DNA of 6,054 nucleotides from positions 1 to 6,054 of the forward strand of contig JACTVF010000154.1 of NCBI GenBank assembly GCA_019695435.1, written 5' to 3'. Both the position numbers and the translations under genes were made by a program. This DNA comes from Methanoregulaceae archaeon (GTDB lineage Archaea > Halobacteriota > Methanomicrobia > Methanomicrobiales > Methanospirillaceae). Every line of letters begins with the position of its first letter. The first letter of the stretch is position 1. The notes beneath the pieces were generated by a model. The model was not told where the DNA came from, ran no database searches, and saw only the letters and a list, made by a program, of their open reading frames with translations. Of this stretch, positions 1-4,509 are shown one piece after another.

Positions 1-50
1 AAATAGTGCACGCACCACCTTGCCGACGTCTCATCTTTACGTTGACGCAT
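1..50 (-). CDS. Start of an unknown gene running off the left edge (partial)
   Basis: An ATG at 50-48 lies 7 bases after the TAA of the preceding 68-aa gene and opens a frame that stays open to the window edge. The visible N-terminus is MRQRKDETSARWCVHY (16 residues), basic at first and then aromatic. The ribosome binding site is weak; only an AAGCGAA-like stretch precedes the ATG. A second ATG at 34 in another frame (MRRRQGGACTI) is possible, but its composition is less protein-like. The close spacing suggests that it continues the same small-gene operon. Nothing can be said about function from 16 residues. Confidence 0.42.
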   Translation of the reverse strand, partial: MRQRKDETSARWCVHY

Positions 51-57
51 TGTTCGC

Positions 58-264
58 TTAGATGTGCTTCTCGACTACTGCCTTCAGGGCCGCCTTGGCT
101 TCGGCCAGCTCCTTCTCGGCTGCTGCAACCTTGGCCTTCGCAACTTCCTCGGCCTTCGCTGCTTGTTTCTTGATGTACGCTTCGGCTCTCGCTGCCGCCG
201 CTTGCGCCTTCTTTTCTGCTTTGGCGAACGCTGCCGTCGCCTCGGTAATCAATTTGCTGCTCAT
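58..264 (-). CDS. Ala/Lys/Glu-rich all-helical small protein (68 aa)
   Basis: The protein begins MSSKLITEAT and is then almost entirely Ala, Lys and Glu in heptad-like order (blocks such as AKAEKKAQAAAARAEAY at residues 14-30 and AAAEKELAEAKAALKAVVEK at 47-66). This predicts one long helix or coiled coil. The ATG at 264 was chosen because AGGAGGGG lies about 7 bases upstream and the ATG overlaps the TGA of the preceding gene as ATGA; the frame is open upstream, but that part belongs to the neighbour. Composition resembles Ala/Lys-rich histone H1-like tails and short phage coiled-coil proteins, but low-complexity composition is no proof of homology. DNA binding or a structural coiled coil are the two plausible roles, and neither is demonstrated. 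Confidence 0.82.
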   Translation of the reverse strand: MSSKLITEATAAFAKAEKKAQAAAARAEAYIKKQAAKAEEVAKAKVAAAEKELAEAKAALKAVVEKHI

Positions 265-428
265 GGGGTGTCCCCTCCTGACATAATCATACTGCAAAAC
301 TCGATTCGAAGTCCAGCTATTCTTTTTACATTTGCTCGCGCCACCTTTCCGCGCCACTCTTCGAACCACATCTCAAAGGAATAGGGCCGCTGCTGCCGGT
401 GAACCAGCCGCCTGAGTAGGCGCGTCAT
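261..428 (-). CDS. Basic small protein of unknown function (55 aa)
   Basis: The product starts MTRLLRRLVHRQQRPYSFEM and continues with a tryptophan- and arginine-rich segment, FEEWRGKVARANVKRI, so it is strongly basic in its first 40 residues. The start is fixed by GGGGAG five bases upstream and by an ATGA overlap with the TGA of the 61-aa gene. Its own TGA overlaps the ATG of the next gene in the same way, so it is the middle member of a tightly coupled trio. The frame remains open for another 65 codons upstream, but those codons antisense-free overlap the 61-aa gene and are Arg/Gly-rich shadow sequence. No family recognised; a small nucleic-acid-binding protein would fit the charge. Confidence 0.72.
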   Translation of the reverse strand: MTRLLRRLVHRQQRPYSFEMWFEEWRGKVARANVKRIAGLRIEFCSMIMSGGDTP

Positions 429-610
429 GCTTTCTCCCCGTACTTCGCAATGCGGAGCGCCTCGCTGATGTGCTCCGGTACCATCTGCGCCGGAGTGCAC
501 TTCAGGCACTTGCCGCCGTGCCAGTCGACTTTGACCGGCTCGTTCGTGCGCACGTGCTCCGCGTGCAGAACGCCCGCGTTGTCGTGGATGCCCGGCGACA
601 GGACGGTCAT
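425..610 (-). CDS. Small protein with a CxxC pair (61 aa)
   Basis: The protein runs from MTVLSPGIHDNAGVLHAEHV to a charged helix ending AKYGEKA. Residues 31-38 read HGGKCLKC, a CxxC pair (C35, C38) flanked by histidine, so a single metal site is possible. The ATG at 610 has no clear Shine-Dalgarno sequence. The frame is open for another 20 codons upstream and there encodes RVCGHS just before the ATG, which would add a Cys and a His to the possible site, but no ATG, GTG or TTG is available there. The gene lies about 37 bases downstream of the start site expected for the TATAAT promoter at 654-659 and is the first gene of the left-hand mini-operon; its TGA overlaps the next ATG. Function unknown. 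Confidence 0.68.
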   Translation of the reverse strand: MTVLSPGIHDNAGVLHAEHVRTNEPVKVDWHGGKCLKCTPAQMVPEHISEALRIAKYGEKA

Positions 611-653
611 CGAGTGGCCGCATACTCGGAAGATGATGGGTATATGGTTGGGA

Positions 654-682
654 ATTATATACTTAACTCCCTAAATCTTAAA
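654..682 (-). promoter_or_regulatory. Leftward promoter for the 61/55/68-aa mini-operon
   Basis: On the minus strand a perfect -10 hexamer TATAAT lies at 659-654. A weak -35 lies upstream: TTAAGA with a 16-base spacer (4 of 6) or TTTAAG with 17 (3 of 6). The local AT-richness stands out from the GC-rich surroundings. Transcription would start near 647, leaving a leader of about 37 bases before the ATG at 610. No SigA/RpoD-type -35 closer to consensus is visible, so an activator or a phage-modified polymerase is possible. Confidence 0.55.
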
Positions 683-702
683 ATCGCCCCGTCTCTCCGG
701 GG
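672..702 (-). terminator. Short hairpin with U-rich tail, possible intrinsic terminator
   Basis: On the minus strand CCCCG-GAGAGA-CGGGG (702-687) forms a 5-bp GC stem, followed by CGATTTTAAGATTT. The tail is U-rich but interrupted, so termination would be partial. It follows the Cys-rich gene ending at 797 and precedes the TATAAT promoter, the expected place for an operon boundary. Confidence 0.4.
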
Positions 703-714
703 TGCCAAGTCTGG

Positions 715-757
715 TCGCCTATTTCCACGTAACCGGCGCAGGCGAAACCGGTTACGT
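715..757 (-). other. Perfect 10-bp stem-loop with pseudoknot-capable loop
   Basis: The arms ACGTAACCGG (727-736 on the plus strand) and CCGGTTACGT (748-757) are perfect reverse complements separated by 11 bases. The loop contains AGGCGA (740-745, plus strand), which is complementary to TCGCCT at 715-720, six bases outside the stem. The transcript could therefore form an H-type pseudoknot with a 10-bp and a 6-bp stem. On the minus strand this lies between the gene ending at 797 and the promoter at 654, as a 3' UTR. A second small hairpin, CCCCG/CGGGG (767-784), lies next to it. It could be a terminator, an RNA-protection element, a small RNA or a protein operator; the sequence alone does not decide. 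Confidence 0.6.
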
Positions 758-796
758 TTCGTTTGTCCCCGCGACTTTCCGGGGAACCTCGCTAAA

Positions 797-1012
797 TCAA
801 GAACATTCTGGAAGACCGCCGTTGTAAGCATAAGGGCCGCCGGGACCACAGTCTTTAGAGTCATGGCATCCCCGCTCTCCGTACCAACTAGAGCCGTCTC
901 CACAACAGTCGCAAACGGTGGCATCGGTTTCTGTGGGGTGACTGTTTATCCAAACCAAGATATCGTCGGCACCTAGTTCCCAATAAGTGATGCGCTTGCC
1001 CAGCGACCGCAT
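797..1012 (-). CDS. Cys-rich small protein, 3' part of a gene that appears frameshifted
   Basis: Read from the ATG at 1012 this frame gives 71 residues, starting MRSLGKRITYWELGADDILV and ending in a segment with six cysteines (C34, C36, C37, C49, C55, C70) rich in Gly, Ser and Asp, such as VCDCCGDG and ERGCHDSKDCG. That end looks like a real metal-binding or disulfide-rich domain. The ATG has no convincing ribosome binding site, and the codons just after 1012 are better explained as the continuation of the protein starting at 1097 in another frame. Removing one G from the GGG at 1005-1003 joins the two into a 99-residue protein (...SFVDAVAG + KRITYWEL...). It is therefore either an independent gene with a weak start or the second half of a frameshifted gene. 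Confidence 0.55.
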   Translation of the reverse strand: MRSLGKRITYWELGADDILVWINSHPTETDATVCDCCGDGSSWYGERGCHDSKDCGPGGPYAYNGGLPECS

Positions 1013-1097
1013 CCACGAAGCTGTCCAGCCGCTCCAGCGTGTGACGTTTGACGTCGTAACCATAGCAGGACAAGAGCCATGAGTAGGGACGCGGCAT
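888..1097 (-). CDS. 5' part of the same frameshifted small gene
   Basis: The frame starts MPRPYSWLLSCYGYDVKRHT (ATG at 1097, or GTG at 1100) about 12 bases after the TGA of the DUF1643 gene. The first 33 codons, to about 1000, use mostly G or C in third position, as the neighbouring genes do, and give a credible sequence ending ERLDSFVDAVAG. After that the frame degenerates into Arg/His-rich sequence with rare CGA and AGG codons until a TAG at 888, while the frame one base over becomes protein-like. The residues after about 33 are therefore probably not the native product. An extra base in the GGG at 1005-1003, a programmed +1 shift, or true gene decay would each explain this. Function unknown. 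Confidence 0.5.
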   Translation of the reverse strand: MPRPYSWLLSCYGYDVKRHTLERLDSFVDAVAGQAHHLLGTRCRRYLGLDKQSPHRNRCHRLRLLWRRL

Positions 1098-1109
1098 CAC
1101 CGTGGGAAG

Positions 1110-1637
1110 TCATGCGCCGGCGAACAGTTCCTCGCGAGTAAAGTAAGGCATTGGCATGCGGCTGTAAGGCTGATAAAGCGGATGCTCGGGTGTACCATCC
1201 GAATTCGTGTGGAGCGCACGCGGGAAAATCTTCTCCAGCCGTAGCTGGTCGCAAACGAATGTGTCCCGGCCCATGAACTTACCGTGCTTGCCCCAACCGC
1301 AGATGACCATCTTCGAGCGCCGGGCCTCGGCGTGAATGGCGTAATCGTTGTCCGGACCCACCGGGTCTTCCACCTCGTAAAGCCTGCCGGGGTCCGTAGA
1401 ACGGAATGCAAACAGGTTGGTCACCAGCAGACCGCCGAAGCCCAAGTGTCGCGCCCGCTGGCCACAGCGATACACGGTCGGGTCATCCTTCTCCGCGTCG
1501 GCAGTGCTGGGATTCAGCAGGATGAAGTTGAGCAGCGGCAGCTGTTTGTTCCAAATGCGCCAGAGCATGTAGCGGTACCGCTGGTCCGGCGAGAACACAG
1601 CACCCATCTCGACCTTGCATTCGGGGAACAGCATCAT
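1110..1637 (-). CDS. DUF1643 family protein (175 aa)
   Basis: The sequence carries the hallmarks of the DUF1643 family (COG4333): a start region RYRYMLWRIW (residues 20-29), the signature LLNPSTADAEKDDPTVYRC (40-58), and GGLLVTNLFAFRSTDPGRLY (68-87), followed by a glycine/lysine segment CGWGKHGK. The family is widespread in bacteria and phages and has no established biochemical function; conserved Asn, Asp, Arg and Cys in the signature suggest an enzyme active site, which is inference. The length is normal for the family. The start is the ATG at 1637, which overlaps the TGA of the upstream membrane protein as ATGA; AAGGG lies a few bases before it. The open frame extends 40 codons further upstream, but that region codes for the neighbour. 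The gene belongs to the long leftward operon. Confidence 0.9.
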   Translation of the reverse strand: MMLFPECKVEMGAVFSPDQRYRYMLWRIWNKQLPLLNFILLNPSTADAEKDDPTVYRCGQRARHLGFGGLLVTNLFAFRSTDPGRLYEVEDPVGPDNDYAIHAEARRSKMVICGWGKHGKFMGRDTFVCDQLRLEKIFPRALHTNSDGTPEHPLYQPYSRMPMPYFTREELFAGA

Positions 1638-1894
1638 AACCGCCCTTGCGAATGCGCCCGGCCCTTCGGGGCAGGGTACTCTTGCGGGCCGCGCGGTTGC
1701 TCCGGTATCGGGCAGCCGTACGGTTCCACCTTCGGTTTCCGGCGCTGGGCCTCGCACACCGCCAGCTTCGCACTGTCCATTGCGGTGGCGCGGATGAGTC
1801 GGCGTTGCTTCTCAATCACATCGCCTTGGTAGCATATCAGGCCAAGCAACAGGCTCACGAACACGATGGCGACCAGCTTCTCGAAGAGTTCCAT
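1634..1894 (-). CDS. Single-pass membrane protein (86 aa)
   Basis: The N-terminus MELFEKLVAIVFVSLLLGLI has a single hydrophobic stretch (about residues 7-22), followed by a charged helical segment, DVIEKQRRLIR, and a proline-rich tail with two further cysteines (CEAQ, GCPIPEQP). The positive-outside arrangement of charges after the helix suggests that the tail is cytoplasmic, but this is uncertain. Start: the ATG at 1894 shares its A with the TAA of the upstream gene (TAATG), and GGAGG lies eight bases before it. A signal-anchor plus short coiled coil recalls phage inner-membrane spanins (Rz-like), but it is too short, and no second spanin partner with a lipobox overlaps it, so I do not assign that role. 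Confidence 0.78.
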   Translation of the reverse strand: MELFEKLVAIVFVSLLLGLICYQGDVIEKQRRLIRATAMDSAKLAVCEAQRRKPKVEPYGCPIPEQPRGPQEYPAPKGRAHSQGRL

Positions 1895-2100
1895 TACCAG
1901 TTCCTCCCGCGCCGGACAATCTCGAAGTAAATCGGCTCCAGCACAGCTTCCACTTCTCGACCGTCTTCGAACTTCACGCGACCAACTCGGTGGTCGGATG
2001 GATGGACGTATTCGACCGCGCACACCTGACCGTTGCGCGTTCCGCCGCCGATGCGGCGCAGCGTATCGCCCTCTCTGAATATGTGGGTCAGCTTGATCAT
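1894..2100 (-). CDS. Small beta-rich protein of unknown function (68 aa)
   Basis: The protein starts MIKLTHIFREGDTLRRIGGG and alternates short hydrophobic strands with turns (NGQVCAVEYVHPSDHRVGRV, then KFEDGREVEAVLEPIYFEIV). The pattern of a small barrel with a GDTLRRI / GRVKFEDG motif resembles SH3-like or KOW-type domains that bind nucleic acid or peptides; this is a fold-level impression, not a family match. The basic tail ends RRGRNW. The ATG at 2100 overlaps the preceding TGA as ATGA and is preceded by TTGGACGG about 6-7 bases upstream. It is translationally linked to both neighbours. Codon use matches the operon. Confidence 0.82.
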   Translation of the reverse strand: MIKLTHIFREGDTLRRIGGGTRNGQVCAVEYVHPSDHRVGRVKFEDGREVEAVLEPIYFEIVRRGRNW

Positions 2101-2591
2101 GCACCGTCCAAGCTAGGCGTGTCCGGCATCGCGCCGTCCGCCATTGCGTTCAGCAGCTTCGTCTTCAGGATTTCCATGAACAGCAGGATATCGCCGGGCT
2201 CCGTCATGTTGCTCGTCACCGCCGTCTGCCCCCGGTTGTCGCGGATGAGAACGACCACGTCTTGCATGTTCTCGGGAGTAAGGTTCTCGAATACGGTAAG
2301 CGGGGTCGGCTCCTCTTCGACAGGCTTCGGCGCAGGCGTGTGCATCTCGTATACCTGAAAGCCCGATACCTTATCCGTCCGGATAGTGTAGCCGTCGCGG
2401 ACAATCGCTGGAACAATCCGCGCCTCTTGCATGTCCTTCACGTCTGGCGGGTTCTTGACCACCTCATCCAGCCGCGCAAGGAACAGCTTCATCTCAGCAA
2501 GCGCCGCCGGGTCGTCGGCGTGGGCCATCTTTGAGAGCATAGCCATCTCGCGGACAGCGGCGTCCACCACCCACTCGCTGGCGATGTTCAT
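2097..2591 (-). CDS. Unknown protein of the accessory operon (164 aa)
   Basis: The chosen start is the ATG at 2591, giving MNIASEWVVDAAVREMAMLS; it overlaps the TGA of the 58-aa gene as ATGA. The frame is open upstream to a GTG at 2783, but that stretch is the 58-aa gene read in another frame. The protein has an alpha-helical N-terminal half (helices around residues 5-22 and 27-45), a proline/glutamate linker near residue 85-100 (TPAPKPVEEEPTPL), and a C-terminal unit with strand VVVLIRDNRGQTAVTSNM and helix ILLFMEILKTKLLNAM. The last unit resembles a short strand-helix module seen at the ends of many phage accessory proteins; I cannot name the family. No catalytic motif or membrane segment is visible. 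Confidence 0.8.
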   Translation of the reverse strand: MNIASEWVVDAAVREMAMLSKMAHADDPAALAEMKLFLARLDEVVKNPPDVKDMQEARIVPAIVRDGYTIRTDKVSGFQVYEMHTPAPKPVEEEPTPLTVFENLTPENMQDVVVLIRDNRGQTAVTSNMTEPGDILLFMEILKTKLLNAMADGAMPDTPSLDGA

Positions 2592-2764
2592 TCGCTTGGT
2601 GCTTCCGCTTCCGGTCCCCAAGGCGCCTCCTTCCAGCATTGCTGCAACCACTTGACGCGGCTGCTCCATTCCCGCTTCGGCGGGATGGGGCGAGCCGGTT
2701 GAAGAGTCGGATAGTTCGGGAAGATACGCTTCAGCAGCAATGCGCTTTCTGCAACCGTAAGCAT
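2588..2764 (-). CDS. Short Trp/Pro-rich protein (58 aa), easily missed
   Basis: An ideal ribosome binding site, AGGAGGGG, begins on the last base of the preceding stop codon and is followed two bases later by the ATG at 2764. The product starts MLTVAESALLLKRIFPNYPT, continues with a proline-rich stretch (LQPARPIPPKREW) and a Trp-rich helix (SSRVKWLQQCWKEAPWG), and ends EAEAPSE. Its TGA overlaps the ATG of the 164-aa gene as ATGA, so both ends fit the operon. Third codon positions are mostly G or C. The helix with R, K and W residues could bind DNA or a protein partner, but no family is recognised. The overlapping GTG-started frame over the same bases lacks both features. Confidence 0.82.
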   Translation of the reverse strand: MLTVAESALLLKRIFPNYPTLQPARPIPPKREWSSRVKWLQQCWKEAPWGPEAEAPSE

Positions 2765-2773
2765 CACCCCTCC

Positions 2774-3076
2774 TCAGTCCCACACCATCATCCTGCGAAC
2801 CGCTGGAGACGTCAAGACCTTATGGCGGAACAATGGCTTCCCGGCGCACTTCGGCCACCGCTTCCAATACACATGCGCGAGGCCACATTTGCTACAGTAA
2901 GGCACTCGCGAAAAGCCGATGCGAAAGTCATGCATCTCTTGCTGCCGCCGCGCGAACCCCGCGCAACGCGGACAGGTTCCTGACGTACCATCGTGCTCAC
3001 GCCAGCTCAGCCAGTTGGCGGCCCAGCGCCAGAGCACCGGCCAACGTAGCATCTTTATTGCGGTTTCGATTTGCAT
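2774..3076 (-). CDS. Putative zinc-ribbon protein with two CxxC pairs (100 aa)
   Basis: The first 30 residues are amphipathic and Trp-rich (MQIETAIKMLRWPVLWRWAA). They are followed by two cysteine pairs, C35-P-R-C38 and C61-S-K-C64, and a lone C77 within WKRWPKC, the layout of a treble-clef or zinc-ribbon site. A basic tail (RHKVLTSPAVRRMMVW) follows. The likely start is the ATG at 3076; a TTG at 3100 would add eight residues (LKQSGTT) and has no better ribosome binding site. It begins 17 bases after the HNH gene stop and its TGA provides the first base of the next gene's Shine-Dalgarno sequence. A nucleic-acid-binding role is plausible for the motif, but unproven. Confidence 0.78.
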   Translation of the reverse strand: MQIETAIKMLRWPVLWRWAANWLSWREHDGTSGTCPRCAGFARRQQEMHDFRIGFSRVPYCSKCGLAHVYWKRWPKCAGKPLFRHKVLTSPAVRRMMVWD

Positions 3077-3093
3077 GGTGGTACCACTCTGCT

Positions 3094-3453
3094 TCAACAA
3101 TCTTCTTTCTCCAGCGCTCGGTCGAGCGCATCCGCGCCAACCGCTGACGACGTGAACTGCGGAGCGCCCGGCGTTCCCGTGGGCGGTAGATTACCGTTGC
3201 CGCCGTTGCCGGTCGTATCCGCGCCCTCGCCGTTCTCCTCGCGGGTCTTGCGGGCGTGGCAGCCTTCGCACACGCCTTGCAGGTTCTCCAAGTCCGTGAA
3301 CAGGTTCCAATCCCCGTTGTGCGGCTTCTTATGGTCAACCTGCGTGCTGGCGTTCCGCTGGCATATCATGCACACCGGGTCACGCCCCAGCACCACGACG
3401 CGGAGCCCGTGCGGGCCGCGCCACATCGCAAGGTTGTTCCACGGATGCGGCAT
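3094..3453 (-). CDS. HNH endonuclease (119 aa)
   Basis: A clear HNH nuclease: C28-M-I-C31, then VDHKKPHNGD with H41 as the first catalytic histidine, N57 in LENLQG, and C62-E-G-C65-H66 followed by ARKTREE. The four cysteines bind the structural zinc, while H41, N57 and H66 make the HNH metal-dependent active site that cleaves DNA. The C-terminal third is a Gly/Asn/Pro-rich, probably disordered tail ending ALEKEDC. The ATG at 3453 shares its A with the TGA of the membrane-protein gene (TGATG); GGAAG lies about eight bases upstream. HNH proteins of this size often sit next to a phage terminase, where they help packaging, but no terminase is visible here; a homing or defence role is equally possible. 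Confidence 0.93.
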   Translation of the reverse strand: MPHPWNNLAMWRGPHGLRVVVLGRDPVCMICQRNASTQVDHKKPHNGDWNLFTDLENLQGVCEGCHARKTREENGEGADTTGNGGNGNLPPTGTPGAPQFTSSAVGADALDRALEKEDC

Positions 3454-3740
3454 CAGAACAGCTTCCAGTTCAGCCACGTTCCGTACGCGTGCCAGCCGCA
3501 AAAGCCCACGCCAAGCAGCCAGTAGAGTTGTAGGTGAACGTAGAAGTGGCCCCACACTAGCCACACGATTGCAGCGGCCAGCACGGGAAGGTTGATTTCG
3601 AAGTACCGGCCATACGTCGGATGCTTCCCGTAGATGGCGCTGACTTCGTAGTTCCCCGGCTTCTGAAGCATCTTGTGCTGTGACCAACCATCGATGATGG
3701 TAGCCGCAAGCATAAGCGCTGCTAGGATTGCAAAAAGCAT
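3453..3740 (-). CDS. Small membrane protein with three predicted helices (95 aa)
   Basis: Hydrophobic segments lie at residues 1-17 (MLFAILAALMLAATIID), 50-66 (NLPVLAAAIVWLVWGHF) and 70-88 (LQLYWLLGVGFCGWHAYGTW), so two to three transmembrane helices are expected. Between the first two is a conserved-looking polar loop, QKPGNYEVSAIYGKHPTYGR. The combination of an Asp at the end of helix 1, a Tyr-Glu loop and a GKHP motif recalls a family of small phage/bacterial membrane proteins with ETNPILG-HP loops, all uncharacterised; this is memory, not a search result. AAAGGAG is placed five bases before the ATG at 3740. Ten bases separate it from the upstream zinc-ribbon gene, and its TGA overlaps the HNH start. 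Confidence 0.88.
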   Translation of the reverse strand: MLFAILAALMLAATIIDGWSQHKMLQKPGNYEVSAIYGKHPTYGRYFEINLPVLAAAIVWLVWGHFYVHLQLYWLLGVGFCGWHAYGTWLNWKLF

Positions 3741-3750
3741 GGCTACTCCT

Positions 3751-3948
3751 TTACTCGCTCCGCTCCGGCGTGCTGGGCTTGTAGAACCCGCCGCTGCCCG
3801 CCTTCAGAATCGGTGTGCCGGTGAGGCCGGGACCTATCTTGGCCATCTTCCGACACTTGGGACACCGCTTGTCAGCGATGTCGTTGATGTTCTCGAACCG
3901 CTCGAACTCGTGCCCGCAATGTTCGCAGTTATAAATGTGAAGAGGCAT
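3751..3948 (-). CDS. FmdB-type zinc-ribbon protein (65 aa)
   Basis: The N-terminus MPLHIYNCEHCGHEFERFEN matches the FmdB/CxxC_CxxC zinc-ribbon family: Tyr-x-C8-x-x-C11-G-H-E-F-E, then KRC29PKC32. The second cysteine pair completes a rubredoxin-like zinc site. The family occurs in bacteria and phages; its function is mostly unknown, with FmdB of methylotrophs described as a regulator of formamidase. The tail (TGTPILKAGSGGFYKPST) keeps the usual Gly/Phe/Tyr ending of the family. Two ATGs are adjacent (3951 and 3948); the second was chosen because the family starts M-P and GGAG is then seven bases away. It is followed after ten bases by the membrane-protein gene. Confidence 0.9.
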   Translation of the reverse strand: MPLHIYNCEHCGHEFERFENINDIADKRCPKCRKMAKIGPGLTGTPILKAGSGGFYKPSTPERSE

Positions 3949-3999
3949 CATGCTGCTCCAAGTACCCCTCGAATGCCGCAATAGGCGACGTCCACTACT

Positions 4000-4104
4000 C
4001 TACCATGAGCAGCGCCGGGGCCGCAAGAGAATTCTGCAGCCAGCGTCGTCGGTGAGCCAATACATGTGCAGCCCGTACCAAAGGCCCGCGTCGGAACATT
4101 GCAT
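4000..4104 (-). CDS. Possible 34-aa ORF after the SprT-like gene
   Basis: Between the protease stop (4159) and the FmdB start (3948) there are 210 bases. The best candidate is this ORF, MQCSDAGLWYGLHMYWLTDD followed by AGCRILLRPRRCSW. TTGGAGG lies nine bases before its ATG, and its third codon positions are mostly G or C. It is in the same frame as the protease, separated from it by a single TAG and 18 open codons, so it might instead be the lost or readthrough-expressed end of that protein. An alternative 56-aa frame, 3995-4165 (MVVTPESIPLL...), overlaps the protease stop by seven bases; only its first 20 codons look protein-like. I give the 34-aa version as the better of two weak calls. Confidence 0.4.
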   Translation of the reverse strand: MQCSDAGLWYGLHMYWLTDDAGCRILLRPRRCSW

Positions 4105-4158
4105 GAAGAGTTGCCTCCAATCCGGTGGTCGCCAAGAGGGGGATGCTCTCTGGCGTAA

Positions 4159-4494
4159 CTACCATAGATGCCGGAACGCCCCCGCTTGTGCCAGCCTCAG
4201 CATCTCGACCTGAAACTGCTTCCCATGCTGATGCTTCGGATGCGTGCGCCACAACTTTACGTGCGCCATCTCGTGAAGCAAAAGCATCTTCCAGTAGCAC
4301 CCAAAACCCATGACCTCTGGGCCGAGTGTAATTTGAAACTTCCCATCGGCAACTTCGAATACCGGACAAGTGGTAGCGCTTGCATCGTGGGTCGGCTGCC
4401 AAAAGACGATTGTGTCCTCCGGCAGCTCCCCATTAAAGTACGCCTTGTTGTACTTGATATACCATCGCCGAAGTCGAAGGTCGCCGCGAGTCAT
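4159..4494 (-). CDS. SprT-like zinc metalloprotease (111 aa)
   Basis: The HExxH zinc motif is H74-E75-M-A-H78 in LLLHEMAHVKLW, followed by H90 in KHQHGKQFQVEML, which is the usual third ligand (HGxxF) of SprT/Spartan domains. The N-terminal stretch WYIKYNKAYFNGELPEDTIV also fits the family (AYF-x-G-x-L). SprT-like proteins in eukaryotes and some bacteria cleave proteins crosslinked to DNA; the phage versions are uncharacterised. At 111 residues this one is a minimal catalytic domain without the C-terminal zinc ribbon of E. coli SprT. The ATG at 4494 lies 15 bases after the upstream stop and has no good Shine-Dalgarno sequence, so its translation may depend on the preceding gene. The in-frame codons after its TAG remain open to 4000. 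Confidence 0.9.
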   Translation of the reverse strand: MTRGDLRLRRWYIKYNKAYFNGELPEDTIVFWQPTHDASATTCPVFEVADGKFQITLGPEVMGFGCYWKMLLLHEMAHVKLWRTHPKHQHGKQFQVEMLRLAQAGAFRHLW

Positions 4495-4509
4495 GTGAGA
4501 AAGCCCGCC

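Noticed and set aside
655..924. 89-aa minus-strand ORF starting MPPFATVVETALVGTESGDA.
   Set aside because: Its 3' half crosses the pseudoknot-capable repeat and the terminator-like hairpin and is Arg-rich; it overlaps the better-supported Cys-rich frame ending at 797.
973..1113. 46-aa minus-strand ORF starting MTSHGDAASLLMALVLLWLR with an ATGA overlap to the DUF1643 stop, resembling a small membrane protein.
   Set aside because: Its third codon positions are far poorer in G/C than those of the overlapping frame from 1097; no ribosome binding site. The hydrophobic stretch is probably a frame shadow.
1284..1832. Long plus-strand ORF (182 aa) over the DUF1643 and membrane-protein genes.
   Set aside because: It is antisense to well-supported genes, has no ribosome binding site, and its sequence has no family character.
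3995..4165. 56-aa minus-strand frame MVVTPESIPLLATTGLEATL overlapping the protease stop.
   Set aside because: Only the first 20 codons are protein-like, the rest is Arg/Ala-rich; the 34-aa frame has a better ribosome binding site and codon use. Kept as the alternative only.
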